Shown one piece after another: positions 8,236 to 16,536 of a DNA stretch of 31,338 bases. The stretch covers positions 1 through 31,338 of the forward strand of contig JBLHSN010000025.1 of NCBI GenBank assembly GCA_047626195.1, written 5' to 3'. Origin of the DNA: CAJXTB01 sp047626195 (GTDB lineage: Bacteria; Myxococcota_A; UBA796; GCA-2862545). The position numbers were made by a program, and so were the translations under genes. The notes under the pieces were generated by a model. The model was not told the origin of the DNA. It did not search any database and was given only the letters and a program-made list of their open reading frames with translations. Position 1 is the first letter of the stretch; the number at the start of each line of letters is the position of its first letter.

Positions 8236-8253
8236 CTGCATGCAATGATGCAG
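8236..8253. promoter_or_regulatory. Inverted repeat in the LtaS-like/pspA divergent intergenic region
   Basis: CTGCAT (8236-8241) and ATGCAG (8248-8253) are perfect 6-bp arms around GCAATG. They sit in the 207-bp region between two divergent starts (8129 minus, 8337 plus), about 85 bp from the pspA start. A GTAC-N4-GTAC element follows at about 8257. Either could be an operator; no convincing sigma-54 promoter of the enterobacterial psp type was found. Confidence 0.25.
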
Positions 8254-8336
8254 CTAGTACACCCGTACGAGTAGCGATGGGTTTGCTCCGGGGTGTGCCG
8301 GGGGCTAGGGATGCCCAACTGATTTGGAGCATGAGC

Positions 8337-9044
8337 ATGGGCTTTTTCGACCGCCTCGGGAACATCTGGAAGGGCTTCGTTAGCTTGTGGATCTCGGACA
8401 TCGAGACCCGCAACCCGGAGGCCGTGTATGAAGCGGCTATTGACGAACGCGTAAAGAAACATCGCGAGCTGAAGAAGGCTGTCAGCGGCATCGTCTACCT
8501 ACGCAACAAGCTGTCGACTGAGCTAGAGACCAAAGAGCGCCAGCTCAAAGAAATCATGCAGCAGCTCCCAATCGCCGTCCAAGACGGTGAAGACGAAGTT
8601 GCCTTGGTTCTTATCCAGAAAAAGGATGAGCTCACTGGTCAGATCGAGAGCATCTCAGCAGAACTGACCAAGGTCAGTGAACAAGCCGAAGATGCCAAAG
8701 CCGGTCTCATTGCTTTCCAAGCAGAGATCGGAAAACTCAAGCGTGAGAAAGAGACCATGCTGGCCAAGAAGGCCAACGCCGAGGCACGCATTGGTATTCA
8801 AGAGACGCTTGATGGCCTGTCGACCGACGCAGACATCAAGGCGCTCGACAATGTGCGCACCCATATTGACAAGCTCCAAGCTGAAGCCGACATCGGCACC
8901 GAAATTCAGGGGGGTAGTCTCGACTCGAAGCTGGCGAAGATCAAAGAAAAGGCTGCCAACAGCTCGGCTCGCGGCCAGCTTGAAGAAATGAAGAAGCAGA
9001 TGGCCGCCCGCCACGCTTCGGCAGAGGGTGGCAAAAACCTCTGA
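8337..9044 (+). CDS. pspA: PspA/IM30-family membrane-stress protein
   Basis: A 235-residue PspA/Vipp1 (IM30) protein. It begins MGFFDRLGNIWKGFVSLWISDIE, the amphipathic membrane-binding helix 1 typical of the family, and continues as nearly unbroken coiled coil (heptad-rich Glu/Lys/Leu/Ala) to about residue 190. A short C-terminal helix (SARGQLEEMKKQMAARH) ends it. Family members polymerise into ESCRT-III-like rods or rings on stressed inner membranes and help hold the proton gradient. The ATG at 8337 is chosen over ATG 8331 because GGAG lies seven bases upstream of it and because the family starts MGxF. No PspB, PspC or PspF is nearby. The stop overlaps the start of the next gene (TGATG), so the two are co-translated. 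Confidence 0.95.
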   Translation: MGFFDRLGNIWKGFVSLWISDIETRNPEAVYEAAIDERVKKHRELKKAVSGIVYLRNKLSTELETKERQLKEIMQQLPIAVQDGEDEVALVLIQKKDELTGQIESISAELTKVSEQAEDAKAGLIAFQAEIGKLKREKETMLAKKANAEARIGIQETLDGLSTDADIKALDNVRTHIDKLQAEADIGTEIQGGSLDSKLAKIKEKAANSSARGQLEEMKKQMAARHASAEGGKNL

Positions 9045-9433
9045 TGGCCGAGCTTCCCGAGCGCAATGCACACGCAGAAGATGTCTTCGTCGACGAACTT
9101 TCGAACGGCGATGACATTGTAGCGCTCGAGACCGCCATCACCGACTGCCTCGACGCACGTCGTCCTCAGCTCGCCGCACGATTGGTTGGACTGCTAGATG
9201 AACGTGTTGAGATCGAGCCCGGCAGCGCTCTTCACCGTGCGCAGCAAGCAGCCACGTTTTTCCTGTTCAACAAACCTACCCCAGCGGACAACTCATGGAG
9301 TGCGCTGGATGACGCCTGGCGGGAAGTCCGCAGCAAGATGGTGCTGCGTGCCCGCAAGCGCATGCGGAACGTAGCGAATGGTAAGAACACGCGGATTGGG
9401 CGAGTTGTGGGCAAGTCGACCCGCCGCCACTGA
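9044..9433 (+). CDS. Small basic-tailed protein translationally coupled to PspA
   Basis: A 129-residue protein with no recognised family. Its ATG shares one base with the pspA stop, so it is probably made by coupled translation. The N-terminal two-thirds look alpha-helical and acidic (ALETAITDCLDARRPQLAARLVGLLDERVEIEPG), and a helix with LHRAQQAATFFLF follows. The last 35 residues are strongly basic (RSKMVLRARKRMRNVANGKNTR, ending KSTRRH), suggesting contact with nucleic acid, RNA or acidic phospholipid. There is no signal peptide or membrane helix. The context suggests an accessory factor to PspA; that is inference only. Confidence 0.85.
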   Translation: MAELPERNAHAEDVFVDELSNGDDIVALETAITDCLDARRPQLAARLVGLLDERVEIEPGSALHRAQQAATFFLFNKPTPADNSWSALDDAWREVRSKMVLRARKRMRNVANGKNTRIGRVVGKSTRRH

Positions 9434-9460
9434 CCAACGCTACAGTCCGGGTACGCTCTC

Positions 9461-9509
9461 GAGCTTGCACAACACCTCGGCGAGCAGACCCTCTGTGCTC
9501 TGCAAGCTC
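9461..9509 (+). terminator. Nested hairpin after the pspA pair
   Basis: GAGCTTGCA (9461-9469) pairs exactly with TGCAAGCTC (9501-9509). Inside it, GAGCA (9482-9486) pairs with TGCTC (9496-9500), directly abutting the outer 3' arm. It lies 27 bp after the stop of the PspA-coupled gene. There is no T-run, so it may be a factor-dependent terminator, an RNA-stability structure or a small structured RNA. The rest of 9434-9639 shows no gene. Confidence 0.4.
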
Positions 9510-9639
9510 CATGAAACGCTCGCAGCGCCTCTACACGTCAACGGTTCACCGGGCATCCGTGCGCCCGCAGCACGCCGGTTCGCCGAACACCCCCATTAGC
9601 GGGATAGGGTCGCGGGCCTGACTGGGAGGACGCAAACGG

Positions 9640-12330
9640 GTGATGACACGGCTTCGCCAACGGTGGCAAGGACTGCGCAGCACGGACCAGACAGTGTTCG
9701 TGGCCGGTGTTGTAAGCGTCATAGCCGCCGTCGTGCATCAGCTCATGCTGGTTCGCTGGTACATCGAAGACGCTGCTATCAGCTTCACCTTCGCGCGTAA
9801 TCTCGCCGCTGGACACGGTCTAGTCGCCTATCCAGGCGGAGAGCGGGTTGAAGGCTACAGCAACCCGTTGTGGACTTTCTTACTTGCTATTCCTGAAGTA
9901 TTCGGGATTTCTAGCTTCACCAGCAGCAAAATGTTCGCCGCTGTCCTTGCGGCGCTCACGGTTGCTGTAGTCGTAGACCTTGTGCGGCGGATTCGTCCCG
10001 AGGGCCCGTTCGCTCCCGTCCTTGCTGGAGTGATTCTCGCCGCCAATCCACAGTTCGCCATCTGGGGGGCAAGCGGGCTGGAGAATGCGTTGTTCAGCGC
10101 ACTACTGGCCGTTGGCTTGTGGTGTATGGTGCGCGAAGCAGACGGTCGGTGGCCGTGGAGTGCTTTAGCGCTGGCTGGTGTGGCGCTGACACGCCCCGAA
10201 GGCATCGCCTACGCCGCTATTGTTGGGGTCTGGACTCTGTGGTTAGGCCGCCGCTGGGCCGCCTGGTTGGTCACCTTCTGGGTACCGTTCGGCGCGCATC
10301 AGGTCTGGCGACAGTGGTACTTCGCCTGGCCTTTTCCAAACACTTACTACGCGAAATCCGGCGTCGCGAATACCAAGCTGCTCGACTTCGACCGCAAGTC
10401 TTGGACCTACGTATATTCGTGGGCCATGCGCCAGTGGCAGATCGGTCTCATTCCACTGTGGTGGGCCGCCGTGTCGACCCTTCGCGGCAACCGGTTCCTC
10501 GCTCCGCTAGTCACAGCCCAGCTCTTGTTCGTCTTAGCCGTCGTGTACTTGGTGGGCGGCACCGGTGAAGAAGGCGAACACATACGCATGTGGACAAGCG
10601 CTCTGGCAGCCATCTTGGTCGGCTCACTCGTCGTCATGCCCATTGTCGGACGTCGCGGTCTCAGCCATCCAGTCAGCGGTGTGTGTCTGCACCTACTAGG
10701 TTTCGGCCTGTTCTTTGCAATGTACGCCGACGGCGACTGGATGAAGGCTTGGCGCTGGATGTCGCTCATCAGTGTTCCCATCGCCGTTCTCACAGCCGTC
10801 GGAACGGTCGAGTTCGGTACGTTCTTGGCCAGCTTCTTCAAAGGTTGGGCCCGCGATGCCCTGTATGTCGCCACCATGGCAGCCGTCGCGCTCGTGGCCC
10901 TCACCTCGGGTATCCGCGGAACCTACACCTTTGCTCAAAAGCCAGAGACCAGCCCGTTCAGCATCAAACGGCGCGTCGCCTACATGGCACGCGTCCAAGA
11001 ACGTCTGCACCTCGACCACGTGGTCACCTTGGACGTCGATATGGGCGGCATCATGTGGTGGTCGGGCCACGAGCTGTCCGACATTGCCGGGCTCATCGAT
11101 GTACCCATGGCTCACAACCACTACGAACACGACTTCGTCAGCGAATACCTGTTTCAAGAGCGCCGCCCTGACTTTGCCCATGTCCACGGTGGGTGGGCGA
11201 GCAAGCTCAAGATTCGACGTCACAGTGAGTGGGAGGAACACTATCTAGAGCTACCGCCCTACCCGGCAGGTGGAACGAGCTCTCACCCCGGCAACCACGT
11301 AGCCAAGCGTCATCTGGTGACGGATACGTGGGAACGTGGACGCGGCGCTACCTTCGCGTGGCCCGTCAATCCCGAAGAGCAAGTCGACGTCGATGCCATT
11401 CGCGCACCAAGCGAAGTGCGCATCGTTGGCTGGCGAGCGCCCGTTGAGACCGGAGAGATCGGCGGCAGCCTCTTCCTAGAGGTGGCGATGAGCGCCACTG
11501 GCATCGAAACGGCGACGGACCACTTTCGAGTGACCGGCTTCTTGGCTTGGCCGGATGGCGCGCGCGTCTTTTTTGACGTCGCACCCGGCTACGACTGGTA
11601 CGAGCCGTCACAATGGTTGCCGGACGACATCGTGGTCAGCCGCATCGCCGTGCCCATCCCGGACAACGTAGAGACCGGACATCCCGATCTGGGTTTCTTC
11701 GTCACAGACCGAGATGGTGTGATGCCCGTGGAGACTTGGTCGTCCGGGGCTCTGAGCGACTTTCCCCAGGCCAGCTCCGGCGAAATTCGTTGGCCCGAAG
11801 CCATCTGGATTCGGCCGTCAGAGGACATTCTGACCCTTGCGCTGGACCACATGAGCTTGCTGTCCGACACCGCTTACATGGGCGACTGCAGCATCGCGGA
11901 AGACCTCTGGTACGCCGCTCGCGCCTACCGCGCACACGACCTGCGATGGGTCACCGCCAACCGTCAAGTCGCCGCACGTTCGCTCGCGGAATGCTGGCTT
12001 GAAAACGCAAAGCGACAGCTGCCAAACGCCAGCGCTTGGCCTCTACTGGAGAAGGCTCGCTGGTGGGACCTCGGGGTTCCAGGGCTGGACGAGGTGTCCG
12101 CATCCGTGGCACGGCAGCTTGAACAGAATGGCTACGCATCGATGTCTCTCGGTGATTACGAGCTGGCATATGCCCAACTTTCCCAAGCCCTGCGCATCGA
12201 CCCCACCCTGAGCCATGCAAGGCGAGCAGCGGAAGAAGCTAGGCGTGAGCGCTTGCACCTCGACGATGACCCACTCGATCCCTTACAGCGTCGCTTGCGC
12301 GCACCGCGCACTGACGGAGAGACCCGGTGA
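9640..12330 (+). CDS. GT-C membrane glycosyltransferase-like protein, first of a tandem pair
   Basis: An 896-residue protein. GTG 9640 is used, with GGGAGGA about nine bases upstream; ATG 9643 is the alternative. Residues 15-430 carry about ten membrane helices. Typical GT-C marks are present: an acidic pair E43-D44 in the first periplasmic loop (YIEDAAISFTFARNL), then ERVEGYSNPLW at 68-78, TRPEG at 184-188, PNTYYAK at 233-239 and a DGDWMKAWRW motif near 364-373. The EDAxISF...ERVEGYxN pattern is shared with AftB-like/GT89 and related polyprenyl-phosphate-sugar-dependent enzymes. Residues 430-896 form a large periplasmic region, ending in a TPR-like helical pair (about 830-870). The lipid-linked donor and the acceptor glycan are unknown. 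The stop overlaps the start of the paralog by four bases. Confidence 0.85.
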   Translation: MMTRLRQRWQGLRSTDQTVFVAGVVSVIAAVVHQLMLVRWYIEDAAISFTFARNLAAGHGLVAYPGGERVEGYSNPLWTFLLAIPEVFGISSFTSSKMFAAVLAALTVAVVVDLVRRIRPEGPFAPVLAGVILAANPQFAIWGASGLENALFSALLAVGLWCMVREADGRWPWSALALAGVALTRPEGIAYAAIVGVWTLWLGRRWAAWLVTFWVPFGAHQVWRQWYFAWPFPNTYYAKSGVANTKLLDFDRKSWTYVYSWAMRQWQIGLIPLWWAAVSTLRGNRFLAPLVTAQLLFVLAVVYLVGGTGEEGEHIRMWTSALAAILVGSLVVMPIVGRRGLSHPVSGVCLHLLGFGLFFAMYADGDWMKAWRWMSLISVPIAVLTAVGTVEFGTFLASFFKGWARDALYVATMAAVALVALTSGIRGTYTFAQKPETSPFSIKRRVAYMARVQERLHLDHVVTLDVDMGGIMWWSGHELSDIAGLIDVPMAHNHYEHDFVSEYLFQERRPDFAHVHGGWASKLKIRRHSEWEEHYLELPPYPAGGTSSHPGNHVAKRHLVTDTWERGRGATFAWPVNPEEQVDVDAIRAPSEVRIVGWRAPVETGEIGGSLFLEVAMSATGIETATDHFRVTGFLAWPDGARVFFDVAPGYDWYEPSQWLPDDIVVSRIAVPIPDNVETGHPDLGFFVTDRDGVMPVETWSSGALSDFPQASSGEIRWPEAIWIRPSEDILTLALDHMSLLSDTAYMGDCSIAEDLWYAARAYRAHDLRWVTANRQVAARSLAECWLENAKRQLPNASAWPLLEKARWWDLGVPGLDEVSASVARQLEQNGYASMSLGDYELAYAQLSQALRIDPTLSHARRAAEEARRERLHLDDDPLDPLQRRLRAPRTDGETR

Positions 12331-15044
12331 AGACGCGCGTTGTGAACTGGTGGGACAGCCTCTCCGCGGCGGGGCGAATTCACCACCACGCAACAGCCCT
12401 GTGCGTGGCGCTGTTCCTGTTCCACTACGCCTGGTATTCTGCCTGGTTCGTCGAAGATGCCGCCATCACCTTCGCCTACGCGCGCAACTTTGCCCTAGGC
12501 GATGGCTTTGTGACCTACGTGGGCGGGGAACGTGTCGAAGGCTTCTCCAACCCCACCTGGACGCTTGCCCTTGCCGCACTACGCGCTGTCGGCATCGGTC
12601 CTTGGGTTGCGAGCAAGCTTCTTGGAGCGCTCTTCGGAGCGGCGACGGTAGTTGTCGGCGGACAGTGGGGCAAACGCATGCTTCCGCTTGGCCGCTGGTC
12701 CGCACTCGTTCCTTTGCTATTGGCCATGTCCCCGCAGCACGCAAACTGGTGCGCATCCGGGCTTGAGAACGCGTTCTTCAGCTTCTTTTTGGCCGCTGGA
12801 TGCGTGTCCATGCTGCGCGAAGTGACGGAAGGCGGCCGGCCCTGGTCCGCCCTTTGGTTCGCAGCCTTGGCCATGACGCGCCCTGAAGCCCCCATGTACG
12901 TGGCAGTGGCTGGGCTCACCGGCTGGGCCTTCGCATTCCGAATGGGCTTCCGAAGGGCCATGACTTGGGCGCTGTCGTGGGGCGTCGTACTCCTCATTCC
13001 GCTGCTGGCTTGGCACGGCTGGCGCTACGCCTACTTCGCCTGGGAGTTCCCCAACACCTACTACGCAAAGCTTGGGGAACAAGAGCGCTTCCAGCCCATG
13101 GAATGGGACAAACGCGGATGGGACTACCTGCGCGGATGGTTCTTGGGACATGGTCGTGGCTTCGTCGCTCCGTTGTTCTTGCTCGGCGTCACTGGCGTTC
13201 GCTCCTGGCGCGGACGGATAGGGTTGGGAATCGCTCTCGTCACCGTCATCCTGATTGCCCTAGGCATCTCGTGGCCCAGTGAGTTGATGAAAGCACTGGA
13301 GTGGGGCGGAGACGACTGGGGTAAGCGCTGGGACGAGCCAGACCTCCTGGTCCGCGGGCGCGTGGTGTGGCTTGCAGCACTTGTGTTGTTGGTTCCAGCC
13401 GTTGCAATGGACCGCGACAAAGACGCTCCGCGCGTGTTGGCCTGGCTCATGGGCTGCACTGTTCTGTTCTTTGCCCTGTACTCGGGTGGCGACTGGATGC
13501 GCGGCTGGCGCTGGGTGTCAATGGCCATCGTTCCCATCTCGGTGGTGTTGGCCAGCGGTATCCACGCTGTCGTGGAGGCCATGGACAGCCCGCGCGCGCG
13601 CAAGTGGACGACTGGGCTGCTATTGGCCATTTTGCTTATTCCAGACGCCATACACGCGGTGATGCTGGTCTCTATGCCCGTCACGACCCCCTATGATGTT
13701 CACCGTCGTGTTCAGTACATGCAGAGTGTTCAAGACCGAATGAACATCGACAATGCCACCATCATGGACGTCGACATGGGCGCCCACCTGTGGTGGTTCG
13801 GCCCACAGATTGTGGACATGGCAGGCCTCGTCGACGTCCCCATTGGCCACAACCACTACCAACTCGACTTTGTCGACGAGTACGTCTACGACACGCGAAA
13901 TCCAACATTCGCCCATGTCCATGCCAGCTGGGCCAGTCGTACCAAGCTGCGACACCACGATGGCTGGGACAACTACGTGGAGGTCCCCGCCTTCCCAGTC
14001 TCAGTGTTCAGCGTTCACGAAGGCAACCACGTGCACCGCGACCACTTCGTCGAGCGTGCCGACCGAAGCCGGAGCCTTGTGCGCTTCGGCAGCGCGGTCG
14101 TGCTCAATCGCTTCAACATCCCGGTGAAATCTGTGATGCCCGGCGGAGAATTGTTCGTGGAATTGAGCTGGCGACGCACCACGCGCTCGGACGGTTTCCG
14201 CGCCTTTTTGTTCCTAGCCAATGACGACGCAACTCACGTTGTCGAAGTCCCACCCGCGTACGATTACCTGCCCTTCCGCCGCTGGCGCAAGACCGAGGAG
14301 ATTGTAGGTCGCCACCGCGTCGACATTCCCATGGACCTGCCCGAAGGGCGCTACGACATAGGTATTTACGTGTTCGGAGAGGGCGAAGCTGCCGGTGTGT
14401 GGCCCGCCAGCTCGGTTGGCTCCACCCCCGTCACTCGAGCTCCTCGGGTATTGGAAGGCGAGGCGCGGTGGGTTCGCGACATCACCGTGACGGACGAAGC
14501 GACGCTGATTGCTGGCTACAACGGCGCACTCATTCGTGTCGACGAGCTACTGACCGCACTGCGCTGCGAGGCGGCCGAGATGTTGTGGGACGACGAAAGG
14601 CGGCACCTGCCGAATCATCACGCATATCGTCAGAGCGAAGACGAGCGCATTCGCGATGGTTTAGCCAGCTGCTACGCCTCGCAGGCTGAGACTGTGGACG
14701 CTGAACAGGCTGCCCCATTGCTACTCAACGCACGCATGTGGTCACCACGCAACCGCGACCTCATCCGAATTGGCGAAGCTCTCGCGGATGTTTGGGCAAC
14801 GGAAGCATCGGGTCTGAAAGAAGCTGGAAACCAGCGCGCCGCGGTCCGTTCCTACGAGCGAGTGCTTATCGCCGACCCCAGTCGAAGCTGGGACCGCAGA
14901 CGCCTTGAAGAACTGCGCGCGGTCTACATTACCGAGCTGCAGGCCGCGCGAGATGCCGAGCAAGCGCGGAAGGAAGCCGAACGGGATGCACGCGAGGCCG
15001 AGCGCGAGGCCCGAGAAGAGGCACGGCAACAACGCACGCCGTAG
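12327..15044 (+). CDS. GT-C membrane glycosyltransferase-like protein, second of a tandem pair
   Basis: A 905-residue paralog of the preceding gene. It is translationally coupled to it, because GTG 12327 overlaps the upstream TGA. The motifs sit at the same residue numbers: WFVEDAAITFAYARNF with E43-D44, ERVEGFSNPTW at 68-78, TRPEA in the third cytoplasmic region, PNTYYAK, and GGDWMRGWRWVSM. The first periplasmic stretch after the last helix is closely similar in both (MDVDMGAHLWWFGP here, LDVDMGGIMWWSGH in the first; then HNHY). The remaining C-terminal regions diverge more. This one ends in a TPR-like segment and then a highly charged Ala/Arg/Glu helix (about 868-903). A heterodimer, or two successive transfer steps on one glycan, would both fit. 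No lipid-sugar synthase gene is nearby to identify the donor. Confidence 0.85.
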   Translation: MKTRVVNWWDSLSAAGRIHHHATALCVALFLFHYAWYSAWFVEDAAITFAYARNFALGDGFVTYVGGERVEGFSNPTWTLALAALRAVGIGPWVASKLLGALFGAATVVVGGQWGKRMLPLGRWSALVPLLLAMSPQHANWCASGLENAFFSFFLAAGCVSMLREVTEGGRPWSALWFAALAMTRPEAPMYVAVAGLTGWAFAFRMGFRRAMTWALSWGVVLLIPLLAWHGWRYAYFAWEFPNTYYAKLGEQERFQPMEWDKRGWDYLRGWFLGHGRGFVAPLFLLGVTGVRSWRGRIGLGIALVTVILIALGISWPSELMKALEWGGDDWGKRWDEPDLLVRGRVVWLAALVLLVPAVAMDRDKDAPRVLAWLMGCTVLFFALYSGGDWMRGWRWVSMAIVPISVVLASGIHAVVEAMDSPRARKWTTGLLLAILLIPDAIHAVMLVSMPVTTPYDVHRRVQYMQSVQDRMNIDNATIMDVDMGAHLWWFGPQIVDMAGLVDVPIGHNHYQLDFVDEYVYDTRNPTFAHVHASWASRTKLRHHDGWDNYVEVPAFPVSVFSVHEGNHVHRDHFVERADRSRSLVRFGSAVVLNRFNIPVKSVMPGGELFVELSWRRTTRSDGFRAFLFLANDDATHVVEVPPAYDYLPFRRWRKTEEIVGRHRVDIPMDLPEGRYDIGIYVFGEGEAAGVWPASSVGSTPVTRAPRVLEGEARWVRDITVTDEATLIAGYNGALIRVDELLTALRCEAAEMLWDDERRHLPNHHAYRQSEDERIRDGLASCYASQAETVDAEQAAPLLLNARMWSPRNRDLIRIGEALADVWATEASGLKEAGNQRAAVRSYERVLIADPSRSWDRRRLEELRAVYITELQAARDAEQARKEAERDAREAEREAREEARQQRTP

Positions 15045-15114
15045 AACCCCGTTCTCGTATGCAACACTGTCGTCCCACCGCGTGTTCCAGCGCCTGTCTG
15101 CCCACAGAGAGCCC

Positions 15115-16536
15115 ATGACGTCTTCCCGTCGCTTCTTGCTTTTGTTCGCTGTCTCCGCATTGGTGCTCATTGGCGTAGTCTCAGCAACAGACCTCGACTC
15201 CCGCGGATGGCACCGCGGCACTCCCGCAGCCAATGCCGGAGCGGTCATCGCCGGCCAGACCGAGCGCATGGTGTTGCAGTTCCCCGACGCGCTGGCCAGC
15301 CAGATCAAGCGTAAGCCCACGCTGCTTGTCTACTTCTCCCCCTCGTGCCCACACTGCCAGCACGTACAACCGGAGCTCAACACCCTCGCAGAGCGACTCG
15401 GACGTACGGCGGACATCGTGGGGATTGCGGGCGGGCTGTCCACGCAAGGACAGGTCAACGTCTACAGCCAAGAGTACAATGTCCCCTACGACATCATCCT
15501 AGACAGCATGCGCGACATCGGCACCATCCTGGGCGTTCGCAGCACACCGTCCGCTTTGTTGGTACAGCGCGTAGATGACGGCTTCGAGGTGATGGACGGC
15601 TGGTACCCCTACTCCCCCGGCTACGACGCGTTCATCGAAGGACGCATTGCTGGGAACCCGTTCGCAGCCTTTCACGAAGGCGAGTTCCAAGGCACCAACG
15701 TCTGCGCCACCTGTCACACCGAAGAAGCGGCGTCGTACGGCTTGTCCCACCACTCCATCGCGTGGAACACATTGGTCAAGCAGGAGGAGACGACGAACGA
15801 TAAGTGCACGAGCTGCCACGTCACCGGAGCCGGTCTACAGAGCGGATGGGACGGCTCTGCCACAAGTGACCTCGTAAACGTAGGCTGCGAGTCCTGTCAC
15901 AGCGCCGGAGGCCCACACGACGGCCAGGCGGTCGAAGCCGAGAGCACCTGCGAGAGCTGCCACGACGCCGACCACTCCATCGCCTTCACCTACGAGAAGG
16001 GCCTGCCACTCATCGACCACTACCGGGCATCGGTCATGGACGAAGCCACCTACCGCGAGGCACGCACCGCCCTGTACGAGGGTACGGCTCCGCGCACGCT
16101 ACTCGCCTTCGAAGACGGAGCCTTCGTCGGCTCTGACCAGTGCCAGAGCTGCCACGAGGCCGAACACGCGTGGTGGAAGGACTCCCCACACGGACAAGCT
16201 ATGGCTACGCTGTCCGCGCCAGAAGTCATCGCCGAACACCCCGATGCCGCTAACACCGTGGCCTGTGTCGGCTGCCACGCGTCTCCCACCCGCTCGGGCC
16301 CACCGCCGAGCGAGCTGTCGGGCTTCAAGACCGATGAGTCTGTCGGCTGCGAGAGCTGCCACGGACCTGGCGAACGCCACGTGGCCGCCGGCGGTGGAAG
16401 CGACAACATTGAGGGGCTCGGTGAGAGCTGCCCGGTGTGCGTCCTAGAGGCGATCTGCACGTCGTGCCATACCCAAGCGTGGGATCCTGAGTGGGACTTA
16501 GACACCCGCCTTCAGGGCATTCGTCACGGGGAGTAG
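15115..16536 (+). CDS. Thioredoxin-like domain fused to an octaheme cytochrome c
   Basis: A 473-residue exported protein. ATG 15115 is chosen because it begins a signal/anchor sequence (MTSSRRFLLLFAVSALVLIGVV); the frame upstream runs inside the preceding gene. Residues 50-175 form a thioredoxin/TlpA fold with the redox pair C78-P-H-C81 and the cis-proline region VRSTPSALLV. From residue 195 there are eight CxxCH heme-binding motifs, at 197, 231, 258, 279, 343, 384, 412 and 448. The pattern resembles cytochrome c554/multiheme families. Extra histidines (LSHHSIAWN, KDSPHGQAM) are candidate distal ligands. It probably moves electrons between heme chain and disulfide/thiol chemistry, or reduces a small oxyanion, in the periplasm. 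It starts 70 bp after the GT-C pair and overlaps the convergent gene by 13 bp. Confidence 0.92.
   Translation: MTSSRRFLLLFAVSALVLIGVVSATDLDSRGWHRGTPAANAGAVIAGQTERMVLQFPDALASQIKRKPTLLVYFSPSCPHCQHVQPELNTLAERLGRTADIVGIAGGLSTQGQVNVYSQEYNVPYDIILDSMRDIGTILGVRSTPSALLVQRVDDGFEVMDGWYPYSPGYDAFIEGRIAGNPFAAFHEGEFQGTNVCATCHTEEAASYGLSHHSIAWNTLVKQEETTNDKCTSCHVTGAGLQSGWDGSATSDLVNVGCESCHSAGGPHDGQAVEAESTCESCHDADHSIAFTYEKGLPLIDHYRASVMDEATYREARTALYEGTAPRTLLAFEDGAFVGSDQCQSCHEAEHAWWKDSPHGQAMATLSAPEVIAEHPDAANTVACVGCHASPTRSGPPPSELSGFKTDESVGCESCHGPGERHVAAGGGSDNIEGLGESCPVCVLEAICTSCHTQAWDPEWDLDTRLQGIRHGE

Noticed and set aside
8079..8336. N-terminal extension of the PspA reading frame back to 8079
   Set aside because: The extension overlaps the divergent LtaS-like gene, reads unlike protein, and the family start MGFFDRL has a Shine-Dalgarno at the right distance at 8337.
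14905..15114. Longer start for the thioredoxin-cytochrome protein
   Set aside because: The upstream part lies inside the second GT-C gene in another frame; the signal sequence begins only at ATG 15115.
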